Of a stretch of 64,000 nt of DNA, positions 27,143 to 35,890 are shown piece by piece. The number at the start of each line of letters is the position of its first letter. Position 1 is the first letter of the stretch. The notes beneath the pieces were generated by a model. That model ran no database searches. It saw nothing but the letters and a program-made list of their open reading frames with translations, and had not been told where the DNA came from. The stretch comes from Streptomyces tsukubensis. Its GTDB lineage: Bacteria; Actinomycetota; Actinomycetes; Streptomycetales; Streptomycetaceae. The stretch spans positions 2,356,001 to 2,420,000 of the forward strand of contig NZ_CP045178.1 of the NCBI RefSeq assembly GCF_009296025.1, read 5' to 3'. Position numbers and translations under genes: made by a program.

Positions 27143-27161
27143 AGGAAACTCCGGGGAGAGG

Positions 27162-28238
27162 TCAGGAGGGCTTGGACGCGATGAGGACCAGGTCGCCTGT
27201 CAGGCTCTCCACCCTCTCGGCCGACTCGAACCGGAAACCCGCGCGCTCCGCGTAGCCGCGGCATTCCGCCACGGTGTACTCGGATCCGCCGTCCCGCATG
27301 ATCGAGCAGTTCAGGCTCTGCAGGAGGGCGACGGCGTCGTCGCGCTCGTCGTTGAGCATCGCGTCGTAGACGACGACGCTCCCGCCGGGCCGCACGGCGG
27401 TGAAGACGCGTGCCAGCAGCTGCTCGCGGGCGGCCGGGGGCCAGTCGTGCAGGACGTGTCCGAGGATCACCACGTCGGACTCGGGCAGCGGGTCGGTGAA
27501 GAAGTCGCCCGCCGTGAAGCCGACCTGCGAGGCCGTGCCCAGGGCCGCCATGTGTTCGTCGAACAGGGGGCGGACCGCGGGCAGGTCGAAGACGCCTCCG
27601 CGCAGATGCCCGTGGGCGCGGACGAGGTGTGCGGCGACGTTGCCGCGCGCCCCGCCCACGTCGAGGAACGTTCGGTGCCGGGACCAGTCCACACACCGGC
27701 CGAGCTCGTGGGCGACGAACGTGTTGAAGGCGTCCATGTGCCCCATCAGCCGCCGCACGTTGTCCAGGTTCTCGAAGTCCTTGTGGAAGTCCAGCTGGAC
27801 CTTGGCGGGGTCACCGCCGGCCGTGGCGGGCGGGCTGCCGGCCGCGGCCGGTTCGTTCCTCAGCACGTCGGTCAGGGACGCCCAGGACCGGTAATGGCGC
27901 CGGGCGTGCTGGGCGATGCTCCCGCCCAGATAGCCCGGTGCGCCCGGAACCAGGAACACGGCTGCCTCCGGCCGGTTGGAGTAGCGGCCGTCCGTGCGCT
28001 CCAGCAGGCCCAGGCCGACCAAGGCGTCCAGGAAGTCGACTCCGGGCCGGGCGCGTACGTCCAGCCGGTCGAGGACGGTCTCGGCGGTGGCGGGTTCTTC
28101 GGCAAGCAGGGCGAACAGGCCGAGTTCGACGGCGCTCTGCAACACCTTCGACTGGAAGTAGGCGGTGTTCAGCCGCAGTAGGGTGCGGGCCGCCGAAGCC
28201 GGATCGGCGATCTGCGTCGCAGTGGTCACGGTCGTCAT
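27162..28238 (-). CDS. SAM-dependent methyltransferase (aromatic O-methyltransferase type)
   Basis: 358 residues from ATG at 28238. N-terminal dimerisation helices (TLLRLNTAYFQSKVLQSAVELGLFALLAEEPATAETVLDRL), SAM motif FLDVGGARGNVAAHLVRAH (about 205), GDFFTDPLPESDVVILGHVLHDW (about 255-275), and GGSVVVYDAML. This is the plant-type/TcmO-like O-methyltransferase fold. Known: aureolic acid clusters have an early 4-O-methyltransferase (MI) and a ring C-methyltransferase (MII); this protein resembles the O-methylating branch, so MI is likelier. The assignment between the two is an inference from family resemblance. Confidence 0.8.
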   Translation of the reverse strand: MTTVTTATQIADPASAARTLLRLNTAYFQSKVLQSAVELGLFALLAEEPATAETVLDRLDVRARPGVDFLDALVGLGLLERTDGRYSNRPEAAVFLVPGAPGYLGGSIAQHARRHYRSWASLTDVLRNEPAAAGSPPATAGGDPAKVQLDFHKDFENLDNVRRLMGHMDAFNTFVAHELGRCVDWSRHRTFLDVGGARGNVAAHLVRAHGHLRGGVFDLPAVRPLFDEHMAALGTASQVGFTAGDFFTDPLPESDVVILGHVLHDWPPAAREQLLARVFTAVRPGGSVVVYDAMLNDERDDAVALLQSLNCSIMRDGGSEYTVAECRGYAERAGFRFESAERVESLTGDLVLIASKPS

Positions 28239-28369
28239 GTCGAGCCTTTCGGTGGGGTGGCGTGAGGATCCGTGCCGCGGTGCGGTCCGGGGTGGGCGCG
28301 GGCCGCGTGGACGACGGCACGGCCGGCCGGGTGGGGGCCCGTGCTGCGCGGGGCGGGACCCTCGGTTTG

Positions 28370-29119
28370 TCAGGCGGGGGCCTCGGCCTGTCCCGCCAGG
28401 TACCGGTCGATCACCGTCCGGTAGTAGCCGGGGGCGAACTCCGGGCGGGCGTCGGCGGGCAGCAGGGCGAGCAGCTTCTCGTTCGAGACGGGACGGTCGT
28501 CCGTGACGTGCTGGACCTGCTTGCGGGCCACGATGCCGAGCCGGGCTTCGAGATGGCCGACGATCTCCTCGATCGGTACGGCGTGCCCGGAGGCCACGTT
28601 GACCACATCGTGCGACACCCCCTTGGCGAGCAGGGCGTCGACGATCGTGACGACGTCGGCCACGTGGATCACGTCTCTCCGGGCGCCGTGGTGGACGCGC
28701 ACCGCCCCCGCGCGGATCTGTGCGAGCAGGGACGGGACCAGCTGGTGCCCGCGCTGGCCCCAACCCACCGTGTAGGCGAGGCGGAGCACGAGCGTCTCCA
28801 CCCCGGAGGAGCGGAGCACACCCTCCATCGCCAGCTTGTGCCGTCCGTAGGGAGAGGTGGGAAAGACCGGGCCGTCCTCGCCGCCGTGGCCCCCGGCGCC
28901 GTACATCCCGCTCCCGCAGGTGGAGAAGTACACGAGTCGCAGGTGGTCCTTCCGGCAGCGCTCCAGCACCTGGTAGAGCAGGTCCGCCTCACGGGCGAAC
29001 TCCGACTCGGAGGTGCTGTGCGCGCTCGAGACCCCCGCCGCGAAGACGACGGTCCCGGGGTGGGCGGGCGCCAGGGGTGCGAGCCGACCGGCGAGGAACC
29101 CGTGCCCGACGATCTCCAT
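28370..29119 (-). CDS. Short NDP-hexose 4-ketoreductase-like protein (paralogue of 42689)
   Basis: 249 residues, clearly shorter than usual extended SDRs (about 300-330). It begins MEIVGHGFLAGRLAPLAPAHPGTVVFAAGVSS, so the first strand is followed by GHGFLA instead of the usual GxxGxxG loop. The catalytic region is YFSTCGSGMYG...[14 protein letters not shown] (Ser/Thr, YxxxK), then RRDVIHVADVV. The gene at 42689 encodes a protein aligned along its whole length with roughly half of residues shared. Probably a sugar 4-ketoreductase (CmmU-type). A 131-base gap separates it from the downstream methyltransferase gene. Confidence 0.72.
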   Translation of the reverse strand: MEIVGHGFLAGRLAPLAPAHPGTVVFAAGVSSAHSTSESEFAREADLLYQVLERCRKDHLRLVYFSTCGSGMYGAGGHGGEDGPVFPTSPYGRHKLAMEGVLRSSGVETLVLRLAYTVGWGQRGHQLVPSLLAQIRAGAVRVHHGARRDVIHVADVVTIVDALLAKGVSHDVVNVASGHAVPIEEIVGHLEARLGIVARKQVQHVTDDRPVSNEKLLALLPADARPEFAPGYYRTVIDRYLAGQAEAPA

Positions 29120-29127
29120 GACACCTC

Positions 29128-30156
29128 TCAGACACGGTCGGCGATGAGCACGCGCAGCGGGTTGTCCGGGAGGCCGTGGACCTTCGGTGGTGCGAAACCG
29201 GCGGCGGTGACCATCTCCTCGTAGTCGGAGAGGGGGTGCACCTGCCCCTCCGAGGTCCAGGCCAGCATCAGCGCCGAGAACAGGTGCGGGACGGGGTCCA
29301 GGTGCGGCGGTTCGTCGCTGGTGCTGATCGCGATGGCGACGAGCTGTCCGCCGGGCCGGACCGCGTCGGCCATCCTGGCCAGCAGCTCCCTCGCCCGCTC
29401 GGTGGAGAAGTGGTGCAGTACGTTGGCGACGACGACCACGTCGTACGGCCCTCCCAGCGGCACCTCGAACATGTCACCGGGGATGAAGCGCGCGCGGTCG
29501 CGCACTCCGAGCTTCTCCGCGTTGGTCTCGGTGACGGCCAGTACGTTGGGCCAGTCCAGGGACCAGATCCGGGCGCGGGGATCGTGACCGGCCAGGGTGT
29601 ACCCGTAGAGCCCGTGCCCGCAGGCGACGTCGAGTACCTTCACCTCGTCCCGCTCCTTCGTCCCGGGCAGCACGTGGCGGGCGACCAGCTCCGCGATCGG
29701 CGGGGTGTTCAGGGTGCCCAGCGCGGCGAAGTCCTCCCAGAACGTGTACGCGGGTGTCTCGGCGTTCACCTCCATCACGGAACCGCCCGAGCGCACCGCG
29801 TCGCCGAGGCGCTTGATCGCGTCCCACTCGTAGTCGCTGGCGGCGAGCCGCACCGCGTCGCCGTAGTAGTCGGGGTGGGTGGTGACCAGGGTGTTGTCCG
29901 CGCCCGGCGCGAGCGAGAACCGGTCATCGTCCTTCACCAGCAGGCCTGTCGCGGCGAGGGCGTTGAGCAGGATGCGCATGCCGCGCGGGTCGGTTCCGCA
30001 GAAGGTGGCGACCTCGTCCGGGCCGGTCGGCGCGCCGGCCACGGCATCGAACACCCGCAGTTCGACCCCGGCGCGGAGGATGCCTGTCCTGCGTACCGCG
30101 GACATCATGGTCAGCAGGGCCTGGCGGGTGACAGTGGGTATGTGGTCCTCGGTCAT
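29128..30156 (-). CDS. SAM-dependent methyltransferase (candidate ring C-methyltransferase)
   Basis: 342 residues: helical N-terminus (QALLTMMSAVRRTGILRAGVELRVFDAVAGAPTGPDEVA), SAM site VLDVACGHGLYGYTLAGHDP (about 175), GDMFEVPLGGPYDVVVVANVLHHFS (about 230-255), GGQLVAIAIS. The HPDYYGDAVRLAASDYEWDAIKRL segment suits the MtmMII/BchU-like C-methyltransferase branch. Known: chromomycin and mithramycin carry an extra ring methyl introduced by such an enzyme, while olivomycin lacks it. If the assignment holds, it argues for chromomycin over olivomycin. First gene of the operon ending at 22179. Confidence 0.72.
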   Translation of the reverse strand: MTEDHIPTVTRQALLTMMSAVRRTGILRAGVELRVFDAVAGAPTGPDEVATFCGTDPRGMRILLNALAATGLLVKDDDRFSLAPGADNTLVTTHPDYYGDAVRLAASDYEWDAIKRLGDAVRSGGSVMEVNAETPAYTFWEDFAALGTLNTPPIAELVARHVLPGTKERDEVKVLDVACGHGLYGYTLAGHDPRARIWSLDWPNVLAVTETNAEKLGVRDRARFIPGDMFEVPLGGPYDVVVVANVLHHFSTERARELLARMADAVRPGGQLVAIAISTSDEPPHLDPVPHLFSALMLAWTSEGQVHPLSDYEEMVTAAGFAPPKVHGLPDNPLRVLIADRV

Positions 30157-30201
30157 CGATCTCTCCCGGCGTGAGAAGGCGCGCTGCCCGTTCGCTTTCG
30201 G

Positions 30202-30244
30202 ATCCTGTGGCCGGCAGCTGGGAATCCGCTCGAGAGCCGGTGGA
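30202..30244 (-). promoter_or_regulatory. SARP-box promoter of the 30.2-22.2 kb operon
   Basis: Minus-strand heptamers TCCACCG (30244-30238), TCGAGCG (30233-30227) and CCCAGCT (30222-30216), at 11-bp steps, end 8 bp before CAGGAT (30207-30202), about 45 bases upstream of the methyltransferase start. Confidence 0.6.
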
Positions 30245-30614
30245 GCCGGACGGGCGTCGGGGGCGCGAGGGTGTGGAATACATCAACTTTTACCTAGACC
30301 GACGGGCGATCGATCCGTAACTCTATGTGACAATTTTTGAGCAAAACATGTCGAACATTTGCTCGATTACACTGACCGCCCGGACCCTCGCCCGGAAGTG
30401 CCGCAACCGGGTCACTACCGCCCGTGTTCCTCCATGGACGCCACGCCGCCCCCGGGGCCGGCGGCTACGAGCCGACCTGGCAGGGATTGGCCATGAAGTG
30501 CATACGCCGGAGGACCATCACGGAAGCACTGGAAGCCAACCAGGCTTGACTCACGAAACTAATCTCATGAAACTACTTCAGGAATCAATCTCGACGACCG
30601 AAATCGGGGCCATA
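30245..30614. other. AT-richer regulatory region upstream of the SARP gene
   Basis: About 370 bases without a credible gene, including an unusually AT-rich patch (30280-30370) with TCGA-containing elements (TGTCGAA at 30349, TGCTCGA at 30360). Long open frames through it are not supported by codon pattern. The PadR-like palindrome lies at its right end. Confidence 0.5.
30546..30574 (+). promoter_or_regulatory. SARP-gene promoter with PadR-like palindrome
   Basis: TTGACT (30546-30551), 17 bp, GAAACT (30569-30574) has the same layout as the PadR-gene promoter (TTGACT-N17-GATACT). The spacer holds TCACGA-N8-TCATGA (30551-30570), one mismatch from the perfect palindrome at 19705. An alternative reading is a 14-bp-spaced direct repeat TCAYGAAACTA (30551, 30565). 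Confidence 0.55.
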
Positions 30615-31517
30615 GTGACCTACGGCTACTGCACGGAACGCATCGAGTTTCAGTTACTTGGTTCACTCGGCTTGCGGACGTCCGACCACCCCAACCTGGC
30701 GGACGAACTCACTGCCCCCAAGCCGCGCAAGATCATCGCCTTGCTGGTGATGCAGGCGAACCACATCGTGCCCACCACGGCGATGGCCCGGGAACTGTGG
30801 GGCGACAACCCGCCCGCCAGTGTCCAGACCACGCTGCAGACATACGTCCTCCAGGCCCGCAGGCTCCTCGGCCGCGCCCTGGGCCTGTCCCCCGCGGACG
30901 TCGCCCGGCGGATCCTCGTCACGAAGTTCGGCGGGTACCAGCTGAATCTCAGTCAACGATCCGTCGACGTCAACGAGTTCGCCCGGCTGGCCGCCGAGGG
31001 CCAGCAGGCGTTCATCGAGGGTGAGGACGAGAGAGCCGTCCGGTTGCTGACCGAGGCCCTCGACCTGTGGAGCGGACCGCCGCTCGTCGACATCCAGGCG
31101 GGACCGCTGCTGTCCGCGGAGATACGGCGCCTGGAGGAGAACCGGCTCACAGTGCAGATGCAGGTGGTCGACGCCAAGCTCCGCCTCGCCCTGCACGACC
31201 AGCTTCCGGGCGAACTGGCCGGGCTGGCCGCTCAGTACCCCAGGAACGAGAACCTGCACGCCCAGTACATGCTCGCGCTGTACCGCTGCGGCCGCTGTCC
31301 GGACGCTCTGGATGTGTTCCGGCGGTTGCGCGAGCGGCTCGTCGACGAGCTGGGACTGGAGCCGTCACTCAAGATCCAGGCCCTGCACCGGGCGATGCTC
31401 GCAGCCGATCCCGCCCTCGACCACGGGGCGGTCCCCACCGAAGGCAACCTGCTGCTCGACCGGTTCGCCCCCACCGCCCCCGGCCGTGAGCCGTGGGTCA
31501 CCCGCCGGGCCAGCTGA
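30615..31517 (+). CDS. cmmRI: SARP-family pathway activator (MtmR/CmmRI-type)
   Basis: 300 residues from GTG at 30615. DNA-binding OmpR-like domain (IEFQLLGSLGLRT..., KPRKIIALLVMQANHIVPTTAMARELWGDNPPASVQTTLQTYVLQARRLLG, about 10-100), then the bacterial transcriptional activator domain (DVNEFARLAAEGQQAFIEGEDERAVRLLTEALDLWSGPPLVD...). An ATG at 30567 is in frame but has no ribosome site and lies inside the predicted promoter spacer. Codon TTA at 30654-30656 makes translation dependent on the bldA leucyl-tRNA. Proposed targets are the 11-bp-repeat boxes across the cluster. It converges on the TylF-type gene. Confidence 0.88.
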   Translation: MTYGYCTERIEFQLLGSLGLRTSDHPNLADELTAPKPRKIIALLVMQANHIVPTTAMARELWGDNPPASVQTTLQTYVLQARRLLGRALGLSPADVARRILVTKFGGYQLNLSQRSVDVNEFARLAAEGQQAFIEGEDERAVRLLTEALDLWSGPPLVDIQAGPLLSAEIRRLEENRLTVQMQVVDAKLRLALHDQLPGELAGLAAQYPRNENLHAQYMLALYRCGRCPDALDVFRRLRERLVDELGLEPSLKIQALHRAMLAADPALDHGAVPTEGNLLLDRFAPTAPGREPWVTRRAS

Positions 31518-31635
31518 CCTCTCCCCTCCCCCAGCCACGTCCGCCCTCTCACCGCTCCACCTCCCCCACCCGCACGAGCCGGCCACGACCCTGGTCGACC
31601 GCCCTCCATGGGCGCGCTCCGGGGCCGGCCGCTCC

Positions 31636-32388
31636 TCACCCGGTCCTGCGCCAGTGCACCCCGCAGGTGTCGACGGGCTCGATGGACTCCTCGATGCCGT
31701 GCCGACCGCGGTAGTCCCACACCGCCTGCCGGCAGGGCTCGATGTTGTAGTCGTCGACGATGACGAACCCGCCTATCGACAGCTTCGGATACAGGTAGGT
31801 CAGTGCGTCCATCGTCGACTCGTAGAGATCTCCGTCCAGTCGCATCACCGCGAGGGAATCGACGGGTGCGCCGGGCAGGCTCTCGTTGAACCACCCCGCC
31901 AGGAACTCGACCTGGCCGTCCAGCAGTCCGTAGCGGGAGAAGTTCTCCCGTACCTCCTCCTGGGAGATCTTCAGAACGCCGTTGATGCGGTGCAGAGCCA
32001 TGTCCCGGTCCAGCGGATGACTCTCGGAGTGCACGACGGGTACACCCTCGAACGAGTCCGCCACCCACACCCGGCGGTCCCGCACTCCGTACGCCTCCAG
32101 CACCGCGCGCATCAGGATGCAGACCCCGCCACGCCACACCCCCGTCTCGATCAGGTCGCCGGGGACCTTGTCGCGGATCACCCGCTCGACGCACGACTGC
32201 ACGTTCGCCAGACGCTTCAGGCCGACCATCGTGTGCGCCGTGGTGGGCAGGTCGAGTCCCTGCGAGCGGGCACTCGTGTCGTAACCGTCGAGGTCGCCGT
32301 ACCACCCCACCGGAGCGTCCTCGTAGACCACGTTCGCGAGGACCCGTTTCATCAGGTCCAGATAGAGCTCGCCACCCCTTGAGAGCAT
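31636..32388 (-). CDS. cmmMIII: TylF/MycF-type sugar O-methyltransferase
   Basis: 250 residues. MLSRGGELYLDLMKRVLANVVYED start, GDLIETGVWRGGVCILMRAVLEAYG (SAM loop, about 75-100), VWVADSFEGVP, and the metal-binding LAVMRLDGDLYESTMDALTYLYPKLSIGGFVIVDDYN (about 178-215). Known: this Mg-dependent family methylates deoxysugar hydroxyls. In chromomycin one D-oliose carries a 4-O-methyl group set by CmmMIII, fitting this gene. It is monocistronic on the minus strand with its own SARP box. Confidence 0.85.
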   Translation of the reverse strand: MLSRGGELYLDLMKRVLANVVYEDAPVGWYGDLDGYDTSARSQGLDLPTTAHTMVGLKRLANVQSCVERVIRDKVPGDLIETGVWRGGVCILMRAVLEAYGVRDRRVWVADSFEGVPVVHSESHPLDRDMALHRINGVLKISQEEVRENFSRYGLLDGQVEFLAGWFNESLPGAPVDSLAVMRLDGDLYESTMDALTYLYPKLSIGGFVIVDDYNIEPCRQAVWDYRGRHGIEESIEPVDTCGVHWRRTG

Positions 32389-32426
32389 GCTTCCTCCTGC
32401 GCGTTCGACGACCTGGTGAGGGGCCC

Positions 32427-32469
32427 ACCGTAGGAACGCCTCCTCAGCACCAGCTCAAAGTCCGCTCGA
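32427..32469 (-). promoter_or_regulatory. SARP-box promoter of the sugar O-methyltransferase gene
   Basis: Minus-strand heptamers TCGAGCG (32469-32463), TTGAGCT (32458-32452) and CTGAGGA (32447-32441), at exact 11-bp steps, end 8 bp before TACGGT (32432-32427). Confidence 0.68.
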
Positions 32470-32489
32470 GATAAGGGAGTCGGGTGCGT

Positions 32490-32532
32490 TCGAGTCCCGC
32501 TCGACCCGCTTTGTGGGGCGGCAGGTTACCAA
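32490..32532 (+). promoter_or_regulatory. SARP-box promoter of the NDP-sugar/minimal PKS operon
   Basis: Plus-strand heptamers TCGAGTC (32490), TCGACCC (32501) and TGTGGGG (32512), at 11-bp steps, end 8 bp before TACCAA (32527-32532). The third repeat and the -10 are weak, but the spacing is identical to the divergent promoter beside it. Confidence 0.55.
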
Positions 32533-32580
32533 GGACCCCATCTGCCCATCCGGACCCGGCGACGGGAAAGAGGGATTCAC

Positions 32581-33648
32581 GTGAAGGCTCTGGTTCTGGC
32601 CGGCGGAATGGGGACGCGGCTGCGCCCGCTCACCCACTCCATGCCGAAACAGCTGGTCCCCCTCGCGAACAAACCGGTGCTCTGCCACGGCCTGGAGGAC
32701 ATCGCGCGGACCGGTGTCACGGACGTCGGCATCATCGTGGGGGACTGGCACAGGGAGATCGAGGAGGCGGTGGGGGACGGCGAGCGCTTCGGCCTGCGGA
32801 TCACCTACCTGCCCCAGGAGGCGCCCTTCGGCCTGGCCCACTGCGTGCTGGTCGCGCGGGAGTTCCTGGCGGACGACGACTTCCTGATGTACCTCGGGGA
32901 CAACATCTTCGCCGACGGCGTCCACGCGCTCGCCGACGCCTTCCGTCGCAACCGGCCGGCCGCCCAGGTCGCCGTGACCGCCGTGGACAGCCCCCAGGAG
33001 TACGGTGTCGCCGTGACCGCCCCGGACGGCCGGGTGCTCGGACTCCAGGAGAAGCCGCGCGAGCCGAGGAGCAATCTCGCCGTGACCGGCGCCTACTTCT
33101 TCACCTCGGAGATCCACGAGGCCATCGCCCGCATCCGGCCCAGCACGCGCGGCGAGTGGGAGATCACCGACGCCATCCAGGCCCTGATCGACCGGGGCAG
33201 CGAGGTGCGGGCGGTGCGGTTGCCCGACTGGTGGAAGGACACCGGGCGCGTGGAGGACATCCTCGACTGCAATCAGCTCCTGCTCGACCACGTCACGACG
33301 TCCGTCCGCGGTTCCGTCGACGCGGCGAGCACCGTGCTCGGTCCGGTCGTGGTGGAGCCCGGCGCCCGCATCATCCGCTCCCACCTGCGCGGACCGCTGA
33401 TCATCGGCGCGGGCTGCGTGATCGAGGACAGCTATGTCGGCCCGCACACCGCCGTCGGCGCGAACTGCGTACTCACCGACGCCGGCATCTCCCACTCGAT
33501 CATGCTGCAGGACGCGACCGTCACCGACGTCAACGGCATCCACCGCTCGGTCATCGGCCGGTCGGCCCGGGTGGGCGCACCCGTGAACGGCACGGGACGC
33601 CACCGGCTCGTGGTGGGCGACCACACCGAACTCGAAGTCGTCGCATGA
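32581..33648 (+). CDS. cmmD: Glucose-1-phosphate thymidylyltransferase
   Basis: 355 residues from GTG at 32581. [32 protein letters not shown] nucleotidyltransferase loop, YLGDNIF (metal-binding Asp), [20 protein letters not shown], and [13 protein letters not shown]-terminal left-handed helix repeats ([28 protein letters not shown]) are those of the long StrD/RmlA-like antibiotic form. It makes NDP-glucose for all the deoxysugars. Its stop overlaps the dehydratase start (ATGA); these two genes head the operon that also carries KS-alpha and KS-beta. Confidence 0.9.
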   Translation: MKALVLAGGMGTRLRPLTHSMPKQLVPLANKPVLCHGLEDIARTGVTDVGIIVGDWHREIEEAVGDGERFGLRITYLPQEAPFGLAHCVLVAREFLADDDFLMYLGDNIFADGVHALADAFRRNRPAAQVAVTAVDSPQEYGVAVTAPDGRVLGLQEKPREPRSNLAVTGAYFFTSEIHEAIARIRPSTRGEWEITDAIQALIDRGSEVRAVRLPDWWKDTGRVEDILDCNQLLLDHVTTSVRGSVDAASTVLGPVVVEPGARIIRSHLRGPLIIGAGCVIEDSYVGPHTAVGANCVLTDAGISHSIMLQDATVTDVNGIHRSVIGRSARVGAPVNGTGRHRLVVGDHTELEVVA

Positions 33649-34625
33649 GGGTCCTCGTCACCGGCGGCGCCGGTTTCATCGGGTCGCACTACGTGCGCAG
33701 CCTGCTGTCCGGCGCCTACGCCGGATACGAGCAGGCCCACGTCACCGTCCTGGACAAACTCACCTACGCCGGCAGCACCGCCAATCTGCCGATGGCCCAC
33801 CCCCGGCTGACGCTGGTCCGCGGCGACGTCTGCGTCCGGCGACCGCTGCTCGATCTGCTGCCGGGACACGACGCGGTGGTGCACTTCGCGGCCGAGTCGC
33901 ACGTGGACCGCTCCATCCACGACGCCTCCCTCTTCGCCCGTACGAACGTGGTCGGTACCCAGAATCTGCTCGACTGCTGCGTGCGCACCGGGCCGCGGAA
34001 GGTGGTGCACGTGTCGACCGACGAGGTCTACGGCTCCATCGACGAGGGCTCCTGGACCGAGGAGCACCCGCTGGAACCCAACTCTCCCTACGCGGCCTCG
34101 AAGGCGGGTGCGGACCTCATGGCCCGCGCCTATTGGCGCACCCACGGACTCGATGTCTCGGTCACCCGCTGCTCCAACAACTACGGCCCCCACCAGCACC
34201 CGGAGAAGCTGCTCCCCCACTTCGTCACCCGTCTCCTGGACGGACTCCAGGTGCCGCTGTACGGGGACGGCCGCCATGTACGCGAATGGATCCACGTGGA
34301 CGACCACTGCCGCGCCGTCCAGCTCGTCCTGGACAAGGGAGTGCCGGGCACGGCCTACAACATCGCCGGCGTCGCGCGGTCCAACGAGGACATGACCCGC
34401 GACCTCCTGCGCCTGTGCGGCGCCGACTGGAGCCGGGTCCACAGGGTCGAGGACCGCAAGGGCCACGACCGGCGGTACGCGGTGGACGACTCCCTGATCC
34501 GGGACACGCTCGGCTTCACACCCCGCATCCCGCTCGATGCCGGGCTGGCCGGCCTCGTCGACTGGTACCGCGCCCACCGGGCGTGGTGGCAACCGCTCAC
34601 CCGCACCGCCCAGGAGGCCCGATGA
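33645..34625 (+). CDS. cmmE: dTDP-glucose 4,6-dehydratase
   Basis: 326 residues, RmlB family. [17 protein letters not shown] (NAD loop), [27 protein letters not shown] (Thr-Asp-Glu catalytic triad residues), [23 protein letters not shown] (YxxxK), [19 protein letters not shown] and [17 protein letters not shown]. It produces the 4-keto-6-deoxyhexose from which every sugar of the pathway is made. ATGA overlaps at both ends link it to the nucleotidyltransferase and KS-alpha genes. Confidence 0.92.
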   Translation: MRVLVTGGAGFIGSHYVRSLLSGAYAGYEQAHVTVLDKLTYAGSTANLPMAHPRLTLVRGDVCVRRPLLDLLPGHDAVVHFAAESHVDRSIHDASLFARTNVVGTQNLLDCCVRTGPRKVVHVSTDEVYGSIDEGSWTEEHPLEPNSPYAASKAGADLMARAYWRTHGLDVSVTRCSNNYGPHQHPEKLLPHFVTRLLDGLQVPLYGDGRHVREWIHVDDHCRAVQLVLDKGVPGTAYNIAGVARSNEDMTRDLLRLCGADWSRVHRVEDRKGHDRRYAVDDSLIRDTLGFTPRIPLDAGLAGLVDWYRAHRAWWQPLTRTAQEAR

Positions 34626-35890
34626 ACAGGCGTGTCGTCCTCACGGGAATGGGGGTGGTGGCCCCCGGCGGCACCGGCACCAAGGCGTTCTGGGAGCTGA
34701 TCACCTCCGGTCGCACGGCGACCCGGCCCATCTCCCTCTTCGACGCCTCCCCGTTCCGGTCGCGTATCGCCGCCGAGTGCGACTTCGACCCTGCCCTGCA
34801 CGGACTGACCCACAAGGAGACCAGGCGGATGGACCGGGCCGCCCAGTTCGCGGCGGTCGCCACCGACGAGGCCGTCGCCGACGCCGGCCTGGAGTTCCAC
34901 CGCACCGACCCCACCCGGGTGGGAGTCACGGTCGGCAGCGCAGTCGGCTGTACCACCAGCCTGGAACGCGAGTACACCGCGGTCAGCGACGGCGGCCGGG
35001 ACTGGCTCGTCGACCACACCTACGCCGTACCCCACCTCTACGACCACCTCGTCCCGAGTTCGATGGCCGCCGAAGTGGCCTGGCGGGTACGCGCCGAGGG
35101 CCCCGCTTCGGTCGTCTCGACCGGCTGTACCTCCGGGCTCGACGCGGTCGCCCACGCCCGCGGCCTGATCCTGGAAGGCAGCGCCGACGTGATGGTGGCC
35201 GGGGCGACCGACGCGCCGATCTCCCCGATCACCCTGGCCTGCTTCGACGCCATCAAGGCGACCACCCCGCGCAACGACGACCCGGAGCACGCCTCACGCC
35301 CTTTCGACGCCACCCGCAACGGCTTCGTCCTGGGCGAGGGATCCGCGATGTTCGTCCTGGAGGAGTACGAGCACGCGGTACGCCGAGGGGCGCGTCCCTA
35401 CGCCGAGATCACCGGCTTCGCCTCCCGCTGCAACGCCTTCCACATGACGGGCCTGCGCCCGGATGGCAAGGAGATGGCCGAGGCCATCCGGCGGGCGCTC
35501 GCCGAGGCGGGCGCCTGCCCCGCCGACATCGACTACGTGAACGCGCACGGCTCGGGCACCAAGCAGAACGACCGCCACGAGACGGCCGCGTTCAAGGCCG
35601 CGCTCGGCGAGCACGCGTACGCCGTCCCCGTCAGTTCCATCAAGTCGATGGTGGGGCACTCGCTCGGGGCGATCGGCGCGATCGAGATCGCTGCCTGTGC
35701 GCTGGCCCTTCGGCACGGGGTCGTCCCGCCGACCGCCAATCTGCACGAGCCCGACCCTGAGTGCGACCTGGACTACGTGCCGCTGCGCGCCCGGCACCGG
35801 GCGCTGGACAGGGTGCTGACCGTGGGCAGCGGATTCGGCGGCTTCCAGAGCGCCATGGTGCTCGCCGCCCCCGAGGAGCGTGCGTCATGA
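34622..35890 (+). CDS. cmmP: Type II PKS ketosynthase alpha
   Basis: 422 residues. Active-site Cys in [18 protein letters not shown] (about residue 170), His in [13 protein letters not shown] (about 310) and His in [17 protein letters not shown] (about 345) complete the Cys-His-His set; [15 protein letters not shown] start and [11 protein letters not shown] are typical. It condenses malonyl units with KS-beta on the ACP to a decaketide. Unusually, the ACP gene is not next to KS-beta but about 9 kb away at 46060. ATGA overlap with the KS-beta gene fits the normal co-translated heterodimer. Confidence 0.95.
   Translation: MNRRVVLTGMGVVAPGGTGTKAFWELITSGRTATRPISLFDASPFRSRIAAECDFDPALHGLTHKETRRMDRAAQFAAVATDEAVADAGLEFHRTDPTRVGVTVGSAVGCTTSLEREYTAVSDGGRDWLVDHTYAVPHLYDHLVPSSMAAEVAWRVRAEGPASVVSTGCTSGLDAVAHARGLILEGSADVMVAGATDAPISPITLACFDAIKATTPRNDDPEHASRPFDATRNGFVLGEGSAMFVLEEYEHAVRRGARPYAEITGFASRCNAFHMTGLRPDGKEMAEAIRRALAEAGACPADIDYVNAHGSGTKQNDRHETAAFKAALGEHAYAVPVSSIKSMVGHSLGAIGAIEIAACALALRHGVVPPTANLHEPDPECDLDYVPLRARHRALDRVLTVGSGFGGFQSAMVLAAPEERAS

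Noticed and set aside
30338..30366. TCGA elements in the AT-rich region as another SARP box
   Set aside because: The two clear TCGA cores are 12 bp, not 11 bp, apart, and no -10 lies at the fixed 8-bp distance; the box at 30216-30244 fits the rule better.
30327..31517. A longer SARP protein starting at 30327 or 30567
   Set aside because: 30327 covers AT-rich promoter DNA with no codon bias; the ATG at 30567 has no ribosome site and lies between the predicted -35 and -10.
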